Shown piece after piece: positions 1 through 5,321 of a stretch of DNA of 5,321 bases. Under the pieces are notes generated by a model, which was not told the DNA's origin, made no database searches, and saw only the letters and a list, made by a program, of their open reading frames with translations. How positions within the stretch are numbered: the first letter of the stretch is position 1; each line of letters begins with the position of its first letter. The stretch covers positions 1-5,321 of the forward strand of contig CAIUEQ010000299.1 of NCBI GenBank assembly GCA_903898215.1. Reading direction: 5' to 3'. The position numbers were made by a program, and so were the translations under genes. Origin of the DNA: an uncultured Bacteroidota bacterium. GTDB lineage: Bacteria; Bacteroidota; Bacteroidia; UKL13-3.

Positions 1-1
1 A

Positions 2-313
2 AATGTGTATTGTGCTACAAAATTTGCTGTTGATGCATTAAACAAATCGATGCGTATCGACCTGCTGAAACATGATATTAAAGTTACAGGAATTCACCCG
101 GGAGCTGTTGAAACAGAATTTTCAATTGTTCGTTTTAAAGGTGATGTTGAACGTGCAAAAAAAGTTTACGAAGGATTTGAAAATTTAGTTGCTGCAGATA
201 TTGCCGAAGCAATTTGGTTTGCTGTTTCTCGTCCGCACCATGTTAATATAAATGAGCTTACCATCATGCCAATGGCGCAGGCTCAGGCAGGTGTAATTCA
301 AAAAAGAAGTTAG
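2..313 (+). CDS. YdfG-like short-chain dehydrogenase/reductase, C-terminal part (5' end outside window)
   Basis: This is the C-terminal part, about 103 residues, of an NAD(P)-dependent oxidoreductase of the short-chain dehydrogenase/reductase (SDR) family. The frame is open to the left edge, so the GTG at 5 is an internal Val codon and not a start. The first visible residues are N-V-Y-C-A-T-K, which carry the catalytic YxxxK motif (Tyr codon 8-10, Lys codon 20-22). The HPGAVETEFS stretch that follows is the usual PG motif after the active site. FSxVRFKGD, the VNIN segment and the MPxxQ segment near the end closely resemble E. coli YdfG, an NADP-dependent 3-hydroxy acid (serine/allo-threonine) dehydrogenase of about 248 residues. 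The Rossmann glycine motif and catalytic Ser would lie upstream. The enzyme is expected to be cytosolic. Exact substrate is uncertain; family assignment is firm. The TAG stop is 21 nt before the next gene, with no terminator between. Confidence 0.93.
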   Translation, partial: NVYCATKFAVDALNKSMRIDLLKHDIKVTGIHPGAVETEFSIVRFKGDVERAKKVYEGFENLVAADIAEAIWFAVSRPHHVNINELTIMPMAQAQAGVIQKRS

Positions 314-334
314 TCGATTATCATTATTGATCTC

Positions 335-2065
335 ATGTCTAAAAAAAACATAAAAACGGAAGTCTCTAATAGCAAAAAAAATATTGCCAAAAAAAATGTG
401 TTAGAGAGCAAGGTTTTTCAACTCTGTTTTATTGTTTTTTTAGTATTGATAATTTATGCTCCAACACTAAAATATGAGTATGTGAGTTTGGATGATACCT
501 CACTGATAGTTGATAAGTTTAAGTTTAATAAACAAGCTTCAAACATTCCTAAAGTTTTTGCTCAGCAAGTTTTTTTCGTTCCCGGAGAATACAATATGGA
601 TTGTGTGGTTCATCCAAAAGAAGAAAAGAAAACAACGGGATATTATCGGCCAATTTTGAGTTTGTCGTTTATGCTCGATGCAATGATCAGCAATTCACCA
701 ATGCCTAAATTTTACAGATTCTCAAATATAGTTTACCATATTATTTGCTGTGTTTTATTACTCACCGTTTTTAGTTTAATAGGATTCTCTTCCATCTTAG
801 CTTTTTGTCTCACACTCATCTTTGCTGCACATCCATTGCTGGCACATGCAGTAGTTTGGATTCCGGGAAGAAACGATTCTCTGCTTACCATTTTTGTTCT
901 TGCAAGTTTTATATACTTTTTGAAATCGCTTTCATTCCCTTCACTTAAAAATTACGGTTTACATTTTTTGTTTTTTTTACTTGCATGTCTTACAAAAGAA
1001 ACGGCATTTTTACTTCCCATCATTTGTTTCTCGTATCTTTTATTTTTCGAAAGATCAAAAATATTTGTAAAGAATAATTTGCTGCATGTAGGTTTTTATT
1101 TAGCATCAGTATTTTTAGTGTTTTCTATGAATGTTCATACCATGGGAGGAATGAGTGGCTTTTCGATACAAGATCTGCTAAAAATGGGTACAGAATATTT
1201 ATATAATATTCCGGTTGGACTGCTTCAGTTTTTCGGGAAATTAGTTATGCCTTTTAATTTATCCGTATTACCAACATTAGCTGATACCAACTATTTTCTT
1301 GTTGCAGCTTCGATAATTCTTGTTGCTGCCGGAATTTATTTTAGCAGAAACAGAAAATGGAATTACATTTTATTTGGAGCAATTTGGTTTATTGTTTTTT
1401 TATTACCTGCACTTTTTGTTGCCGGAAAGGATTTGCATGAGCACCGTGCTTATTTACCAGAAATAGGGTTTTTAATTTCCATAGGAGGGATATCAGGACT
1501 GTCAATAAATATTTATGACAAGAAGTTTTATCTTTCTTTGATATCGATCATAGCCATTTTTTATTTTGTTCAACTTTCTAATTTGCCATTGTATCAAAAC
1601 CGATTTAATTTTTGGGGCAATTCAATAACCACTGCAAATAATGCTTCGGCAGCTTATAATTCAATGTCGCTAGGAAAATTATATGAACAAACAGAACAAT
1701 ACGACAAAGCAATTGAAGTATATAATGCCGGGTTAGAAAGAAAACAAAATCAACTGATGCTAAATAATAATTTAGGTGGGGCATATATGTATAAAGGCAT
1801 GTTCACTGAAGCAGAGATTGCACTTAAAAAAGAAATTGCTTTAAGCCCCGATAATTGTTGTGCATATTATAATATCGGACTCATCCGTAAATTTACCAAT
1901 CATGCTGATTCGTCAGTTTTTTATTGGAAAAAAGCATTGGAAGTAAATAAAGATTTTGCCAGTGCCTATCAGGAATTAGCGGTTTATTATAAAAATAAAA
2001 AAGACACCGCAAATTATAATTGGTGTGCCTACGAAATGCAAAAACGGAAATTACCTGTGCCATAA
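335..2065 (+). CDS. TMTC-like GT-C membrane glycosyltransferase with C-terminal TPR domain
   Basis: A 576-residue polytopic membrane protein. A Lys-rich cytoplasmic N-terminus (1-26) leads into a first helix at about 27-45, and about ten more hydrophobic segments run to about residue 415. The first outer loop carries an Asp pair (D53-D54), the position of the catalytic acid in GT-C enzymes. YYRP (103-106), AAHPLLAHAVVWIPGRND (164-181), the KE pair (221-222) and EHRAYLP (369-375) follow in the same order as in eukaryotic TMTC O-mannosyltransferases and their bacterial TPR relatives. From about 437 come about four 34-residue tetratricopeptide repeats, with typical small-residue and Tyr/Ala positions, predicted to face the periplasm as TMTC repeats face the ER lumen. 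By family analogy it transfers a sugar from a lipid-phosphate donor, with the TPRs contacting acceptor or partner; donor and acceptor are unknown. The ATG at 335 is chosen because it is the first after the preceding stop and gives a positive-inside N-terminus. I see no Shine-Dalgarno, which is common in Bacteroidota. Confidence 0.88.
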   Translation: MSKKNIKTEVSNSKKNIAKKNVLESKVFQLCFIVFLVLIIYAPTLKYEYVSLDDTSLIVDKFKFNKQASNIPKVFAQQVFFVPGEYNMDCVVHPKEEKKTTGYYRPILSLSFMLDAMISNSPMPKFYRFSNIVYHIICCVLLLTVFSLIGFSSILAFCLTLIFAAHPLLAHAVVWIPGRNDSLLTIFVLASFIYFLKSLSFPSLKNYGLHFLFFLLACLTKETAFLLPIICFSYLLFFERSKIFVKNNLLHVGFYLASVFLVFSMNVHTMGGMSGFSIQDLLKMGTEYLYNIPVGLLQFFGKLVMPFNLSVLPTLADTNYFLVAASIILVAAGIYFSRNRKWNYILFGAIWFIVFLLPALFVAGKDLHEHRAYLPEIGFLISIGGISGLSINIYDKKFYLSLISIIAIFYFVQLSNLPLYQNRFNFWGNSITTANNASAAYNSMSLGKLYEQTEQYDKAIEVYNAGLERKQNQLMLNNNLGGAYMYKGMFTEAEIALKKEIALSPDNCCAYYNIGLIRKFTNHADSSVFYWKKALEVNKDFASAYQELAVYYKNKKDTANYNWCAYEMQKRKLPVP

Positions 2066-2070
2066 AAAGT

Positions 2071-3570
2071 ATGAAAAAATATTTTACTACAGCTAGCATC
2101 CAGAATTATTTTTTACCGATCATACTTTTTTGTATTTATTTTATTTGGCATTTTCTACACATCACCGATAGGGATATTTGTTTAGATGAACCCTACACAA
2201 TTTACCACGCACAAAAAAGTATTTATGATATCATCCTCCTAACAATTAATGGCGAAGCCAATCCACCTTTGTTTATGATTTTGGTTCATGGATGGATACA
2301 ACTTTTCGGAATTTCAGTAACGTCAATAAGGTTATTGCCACTATTGTTAAGTTCGCTAACAATTATATTTCTTTATAAATCATCTTTTAAGTTAGCCGGT
2401 GTTTATGCAGCATTAATTACATCATTTTTATTTTTGTTTTCTTCCCTTCATTTTTATTTTGCATTAGAGGTAAGAACCTATTCATTGCTGTCGTTTTTTA
2501 CTGCTGTGATTTATTATTTATATATTTTGTTGATTCAGAACGAAAAAAAAACATGGGTCATTTTCTGCATCATATTAACAAATATCGGGATTGTATTGAG
2601 TCATCATTTTGGATGGTTTGTTATAGCAAATCAGGGTATTATTTTCTTGTTTTATTTTAATAAAAAAGAGCTCAGAAAAAAGATTTTTACCATTCTTGTT
2701 GCCACAATTATTCTTTCAATTCCGGTAATCATTTTGGTGGTCAAACAGTTTTTTGTTTCATCGGAAGTTACATGGGTAGCACCTCCGGCAGAAAGCATAT
2801 TTCAAAACTATTTATTTGCATTTTTTAATCACAGATATGCTTTTGATTTTGTTGCCTATACTTTGTTGGCAAGTTTGATATTCTTTATTATTTATGAAAT
2901 CTTTATTAAAAAATTCGCAGAGGTTCGATTAAAAGAAACCTTGATGATATTGATCTGCTTTGCTGTTCCATTTACATTTATGTATTTGATTTCTTTTAAA
3001 GTTCCCATGTTTATCGACAGGTATATTTTATTTAATTCTATCGCATTATATTTATTCATAGGAGTTGCAATTGGAAAATTATTATACCCTTTTTGGTATT
3101 TACAGCTTATTGCTTTTTTAAGTATTTCAATACCTGTTTGCGAACATCTTTCTGTCAGTCAGAAAAACTTTTATTATAGGGAAGTTAAAAATGCTGTTGA
3201 TCATACCATGAAATTTAAAGATGAGCATACCCTTGTTTTTATTCATCCGGCATGGAATAATATCGAGTTTGTATATTATTATAATCCTGATCTGTTTAAA
3301 AAAATTGTTGCCGATGAGTTTTTAAAATTATATCCCGAAAATATTTATCCAATATACAGCATGGATAGAGTTGCAGATATTTTAAAAAACAAAACCAAAG
3401 ATATTCAGACAATCATTTTTTATACCAACGGTACTGATTTTGCAAACCCCTACAATAAAATTCCGCTCGATACTTTTAACGATTATACCAGAGTGGATAG
3501 TGTATTTTATCCTCAGTGTATTAATGTGATGGTTTATAAAAAAGTGTTAAATAAAAAAGGTCTTAACTGA
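2071..3570 (+). CDS. GT39/PMT_2-type GT-C membrane glycosyltransferase
   Basis: A 499-residue integral membrane protein with roughly eleven hydrophobic segments up to about residue 358, then a soluble tail (about 365-499), likely periplasmic. Its GT39/PMT_2 signatures are in order. L-D-E (38-40) sits in the first outer loop after helix 1 and is the expected catalytic acid. NPPL (64-67) with a following HGW matches the usual HPPL...W. SIRLLP (85-90), EVRTYSLL (133-140, family form QEARMYxLL) and an RYIL segment (317-320) follow. The family (ArnT, PMT and relatives) transfers sugars from polyprenyl-phosphate donors to lipid A, glycans or proteins; the substrate here cannot be told. The ATG at 2071 is preferred: it starts 5 nt after the upstream stop and gives an MKKY N-terminus. 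An in-frame TTG at 2020 would overlap gene 2 by 46 nt and add 17 polar, Cys-containing residues. Tight spacing implies one operon with the TMTC-like gene. The stop lies in the loop of a terminator-like hairpin. Confidence 0.88.
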   Translation: MKKYFTTASIQNYFLPIILFCIYFIWHFLHITDRDICLDEPYTIYHAQKSIYDIILLTINGEANPPLFMILVHGWIQLFGISVTSIRLLPLLLSSLTIIFLYKSSFKLAGVYAALITSFLFLFSSLHFYFALEVRTYSLLSFFTAVIYYLYILLIQNEKKTWVIFCIILTNIGIVLSHHFGWFVIANQGIIFLFYFNKKELRKKIFTILVATIILSIPVIILVVKQFFVSSEVTWVAPPAESIFQNYLFAFFNHRYAFDFVAYTLLASLIFFIIYEIFIKKFAEVRLKETLMILICFAVPFTFMYLISFKVPMFIDRYILFNSIALYLFIGVAIGKLLYPFWYLQLIAFLSISIPVCEHLSVSQKNFYYREVKNAVDHTMKFKDEHTLVFIHPAWNNIEFVYYYNPDLFKKIVADEFLKLYPENIYPIYSMDRVADILKNKTKDIQTIIFYTNGTDFANPYNKIPLDTFNDYTRVDSVFYPQCINVMVYKKVLNKKGLN

Positions 3571-3594
3571 TAATTTGCTAAGACCTTTAATTTT
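3556..3594 (+). terminator. Rho-independent terminator of the glycosyltransferase operon
   Basis: A perfect 10-bp stem joins AAAGGTCTTA (3556-3565) to TAAGACCTTT (3579-3588) across a 13-nt loop, and the T-rich stretch TTTAATTTT follows at 3586-3594. The left arm lies inside the last codons of the GT39 gene and its TGA stop (3568-3570) is in the loop. The stem has only four G:C pairs and the T-tract is interrupted, so it may be leaky, which would fit a second hairpin just downstream. Confidence 0.7.
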
Positions 3595-3614
3595 AATGTG
3601 ACTTTAAATATAAG

Positions 3615-3654
3615 AATTATTCACCGCATATATGCGGTGAATAATTTGTTTTTT
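3615..3654. terminator. Perfect 32-bp palindrome followed by T6, second terminator or operator
   Basis: Positions 3615-3646 are a perfect inverted repeat, 16+16 with no spacer. The core arms are TTCACCGCATA and TATGCGGTGAA with AT-rich outer ends. A run of six T follows at 3649-3654. As RNA on the + strand this gives a stable stem with a four-base TATA loop and a downstream U-run, as expected of an intrinsic terminator backing up the weaker hairpin at 3556. The GC-rich core stands out from its AT-rich surroundings. The symmetry also fits a binding site for a dimeric regulator of the downstream gene; the sequence cannot settle which. Confidence 0.6.
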
Positions 3655-3662
3655 CACCGCAT
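3632..3662 (+). promoter_or_regulatory. Alternative hairpin using a third copy of the palindrome arm
   Basis: TTCACCGCAT at 3653-3662 is an exact direct repeat of the left arm of the palindrome (3620-3629). The right arm at 3632-3641 could therefore pair with it instead, forming a 10-bp stem with an 11-nt loop that contains most of the T-run. The two pairings exclude each other, which is the geometry of an attenuator. The copy lies 58 nt before the ATG of the downstream secreted-protein gene. Whether this switches anything is inference; the near partner with its short loop and longer stem should normally win, so an incomplete extra operator half-site is equally possible. Confidence 0.3.
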
Positions 3663-3720
3663 GGATTCAAGTCATAAAAAATTATAGGTTAATTATTGTT
3701 AGTTCATTAATGTTGTGTAT

Positions 3721-5196
3721 ATGTATCAAACATCACTACTTCAAATTTTAAAGAAATATATTCTCATTTTTTCTCTTATTTTCTTTACAACATTTTGCAA
3801 TATCTTATACGCGCAACCAGGGGAACTTGACTTAACTTTTAATCATAATGGATGGGGATTCAATCAGGGTACCTCTATTGGTTCAATCAATATACAAAAG
3901 GATGGAAAAATCATTGTTAGTGGAGATTTTAGGCTCAATAAATATAATGGCAATGTGCCTGTAAAAACAGTAGCACGGCTAAATTTTGATGGTAATATTG
4001 ACACTACTTTTATACCAACTCAATGTTTAGACTGTGCTTATCCCAACATCCCCAACTTACTTGGCGTGATTGGCTTAGATAATAATGAAAAACTATTGGT
4101 TATTACCGGTAATCAAGGCCACCGAATTCACAGATTAAATAATAATGGAAGTAGGGACACTACCTTTATTTTTACAGATACAACTAATGATTATACTATA
4201 AATCAAGCTATCATACAAAACAACCAAAAAATCATTGTTGTAGTTTGGTCAAATAACACTGGTGAAAATAAAATTATACGGTTAAATCCAAATGGTGCTA
4301 TTGATACTACCTTTAAATCTTTGTTATATATTGAAAATGGAGCAAGAATAGCACTTCAAGGTGATGGAAAAATAATTGTTGGAAAACAATACTTCACTAA
4401 CATTATTCCATTTTTGGATATAGTAAGACTAAACCCTAACGGCAGTTTTGATTCAACTTTTAGTTCTATAATTGGGATTCAGGGGCATATTTACTGTATA
4501 AGGAAACAAAGTGATGAAAAAATCATAATTGCAGGTGATTTTACTTCAATAAATGGAAAAACATTAATCAGAATTGCACGATTGAACTCAAATGGAAATT
4601 TAGATTCCACATTTCATCCCATTAATAATATAAATAGACAAGTAAGTTCAATTTTACCACAAAGTGATGGGAAAATTATTATTACAGGGGACTTTAGCCC
4701 ATTGGTAAGTCAACATTTATATGGAATTGCTCGCCTTAATAATAACGGTAGTCTTGATTCAACATTTATGCCCATTGGCAGACCAGTTATTAGTTCAATT
4801 GCGTTTCAAAGCGTTGATAAAATTATAATTGCAGGAACATTCGCTTACTATAATGGATACTCTAACAGTATTCAAAGTCAACCTGCCATTGCCCGAATTG
4901 AAAGTGGCCTAAAGTCTACTGATGTCAAATCATACATGCCAAATAAATCATCTCAAATATCTATATACCCAAACCCAAGTGATGGAATTTATAATGTGAT
5001 AGGAGAGAATATGAAGTCCATTAAAATATATGATTTACTAGGAAAATTGGTACATGAATCGCTTTCAATTAAAGATTCAAAATCTGTATTGCCCAATAAA
5101 AGTATTGTTGATTTAAGTAATCAGTCAAATGGTGTATTTCTTGTTGAAGTATTTACCGAGCAAGGTGTAGAGTATATAAAAATCTTGAAACATTAA
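3721..5196 (+). CDS. Secreted delta-60 repeat (beta-propeller) protein with T9SS type A sorting domain
   Basis: A 491-residue protein built for export. Residues 1-31 are a signal peptide: KK at 11-12, a hydrophobic core at about 13-25 and a likely signal peptidase I cut after LYA31, before Q32. There is no lipobox before C26. Residues 35-396 are delta-60-type repeats, in which a QxDGKIIIxGDF strand pair alternates with RLNxNGxxDxTF about every 50 residues. Seven such units suggest a seven-bladed propeller. Residues from about 412 to 491 are a T9SS type A C-terminal domain: IYPNPSDG (415-422), IKIYDLLGKLV (434-444), a VDLSNQSNGVFLVEV segment (463-477) and a final KILKH. Known T9SS cargo crosses the outer membrane, loses this domain and is released or attached to the surface. 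The repeat's function is unknown. The ATG at 3721 is chosen over the in-frame GTG at 3715, which adds only two residues. It probably has its own promoter, but none matches the Bacteroidota consensus well enough to mark. Confidence 0.93.
   Translation: MYQTSLLQILKKYILIFSLIFFTTFCNILYAQPGELDLTFNHNGWGFNQGTSIGSINIQKDGKIIVSGDFRLNKYNGNVPVKTVARLNFDGNIDTTFIPTQCLDCAYPNIPNLLGVIGLDNNEKLLVITGNQGHRIHRLNNNGSRDTTFIFTDTTNDYTINQAIIQNNQKIIVVVWSNNTGENKIIRLNPNGAIDTTFKSLLYIENGARIALQGDGKIIVGKQYFTNIIPFLDIVRLNPNGSFDSTFSSIIGIQGHIYCIRKQSDEKIIIAGDFTSINGKTLIRIARLNSNGNLDSTFHPINNINRQVSSILPQSDGKIIITGDFSPLVSQHLYGIARLNNNGSLDSTFMPIGRPVISSIAFQSVDKIIIAGTFAYYNGYSNSIQSQPAIARIESGLKSTDVKSYMPNKSSQISIYPNPSDGIYNVIGENMKSIKIYDLLGKLVHESLSIKDSKSVLPNKSIVDLSNQSNGVFLVEVFTEQGVEYIKILKH
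3823..4908 (+). repeat. Seven delta-60-type repeats within the secreted protein
   Basis: The DGKI-type half-units begin at about 3895, 4075, 4216, 4357, 4507, 4660 and 4807. The RLN...DxTF half-units end at 4011, 4167, 4314, 4461, 4614 and 4767, a spacing of 49-52 codons. Units 2 and 3 are the most diverged: they lack the GDF turn and read NNEKLLVITGN and NNQKIIVVVW. A lone ELDLTF at the N-terminus (3823-3840) and an incomplete ARIESG at the C-terminus (4891-4908) look like two halves of one unit, as expected when a propeller closes on itself. The match to the delta-60 pattern is by eye. Confidence 0.8.
4954..5193 (+). other. T9SS type A C-terminal sorting domain
   Basis: The last 80 or so residues of the secreted protein form the Ig-like sorting signal read by the type IX secretion system. 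The key features are YPNP near the domain start, the IYDLLGK strand, NGVFLVEV and a basic KILKH end. The domain is normally removed by the PorU-type sortase during export. Its presence is the best taxonomic marker in the window. Confidence 0.92.
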
Positions 5197-5321
5197 TATC
5201 TAAAGCATAAAAAATACTCTACCATAATTAAAGAAATCCAAGGAACTTAGGAAAGCAGATTGCAATACAAGCTACGAAGTCATTTCTATTTAATTAAAAA
5301 TTTCTCATTAATACTATAAAT

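Noticed and set aside
208..1390. A 13-nt exact repeat, AGCAATTTGGTTT, at 208-220 and 1378-1390
   Set aside because: Both copies encode an Ala-Ile-Trp-Phe stretch in unrelated proteins; in AT-rich coding DNA this is most likely chance.
2020..2070. Upstream TTG start for the GT39 gene giving a 46-nt overlap with the TMTC-like gene
   Set aside because: The added 17 residues are polar and out of keeping with the family's N-terminus, and the ATG at 2071 has ideal spacing from the previous stop.
1893..2099. A 68-codon open frame on the minus strand
   Set aside because: It lies opposite the TPR end of one glycosyltransferase and the start of the next, both well-supported coding regions, and its translation shows no recognisable domain. 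It is a shadow frame.
3645..3710. Possible Bacteroidota promoter for the secreted-protein gene (TTTG at 3645-3648 with TA-rich boxes near 3685-3698)
   Set aside because: No downstream box matches TAnnTTTG at a suitable spacing, and the TTTG is part of the hairpin flank. A promoter must exist nearby or upstream but I cannot place it.
3571..3720. CRISPR-like or mobile-element interpretation of the repeated CACCGCAT motif
   Set aside because: There are only three arm copies, at unequal spacing and in mixed orientation, with no spacers, transposase or target-site duplication.
5226..5295. Imperfect inverted repeat (AATTAAAGAAAT against ATTTCTATTTAATT) after the last gene, a possible terminator
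   Set aside because: The arms are all A/T-rich with a 2-nt bulge and are about 45 nt apart, with no T-run after them, so it is weak as a terminator. No gene or RNA is seen in 5197-5321 either.

Overview
The window looks like a piece of a Bacteroidota (Bacteroidetes) chromosome. The strongest reason is the last gene. It encodes a secreted protein ending in a type IX secretion system (T9SS) type A sorting domain, which is essentially confined to this phylum. Clearly AT-rich sequence, weak or absent Shine-Dalgarno motifs and Lys/Asn/Ile/Phe-rich proteins agree with this. Everything recognisable is on the + strand. I cannot name the species.

Layout. (1) Positions 2-313 hold the C-terminal part of a YdfG-type short-chain dehydrogenase/reductase, cut by the window edge just before its catalytic Tyr. 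(2) Positions 335-2065 encode a multi-pass membrane protein with the hallmarks of TMTC-like GT-C glycosyltransferases, followed by about four tetratricopeptide repeats. (3) Positions 2071-3570 encode a second polytopic GT-C protein of the GT39/PMT_2 kind; only 5 nt separate it from gene 2. (4) Positions 3556-3662 contain two successive inverted repeats, each followed by T-rich sequence, plus a third copy of one arm. (5) Positions 3721-5196 encode a signal-peptide-bearing protein of delta-60 repeats, probably a seven-bladed beta-propeller, ending in a T9SS sorting domain. (6) Positions 5197-5321 are AT-rich, with no gene or convincing terminator.

How the parts may work together. Genes 2 and 3 are almost certainly co-transcribed. 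Both are predicted inner-membrane enzymes that would move a sugar from a lipid-phosphate donor to an acceptor on the periplasmic side. They plausibly act in one surface-glycan or protein-glycosylation route; this is inference, since neither substrate can be read from sequence. The reductase gene ends 21 nt before gene 2 with no visible terminator, so it may be read through, but no functional link is evident. The T9SS cargo gene lies beyond the hairpins and is probably its own transcription unit. The least explained part of the window is the hairpin region at 3615-3662, where one arm can pair with either of two partners.
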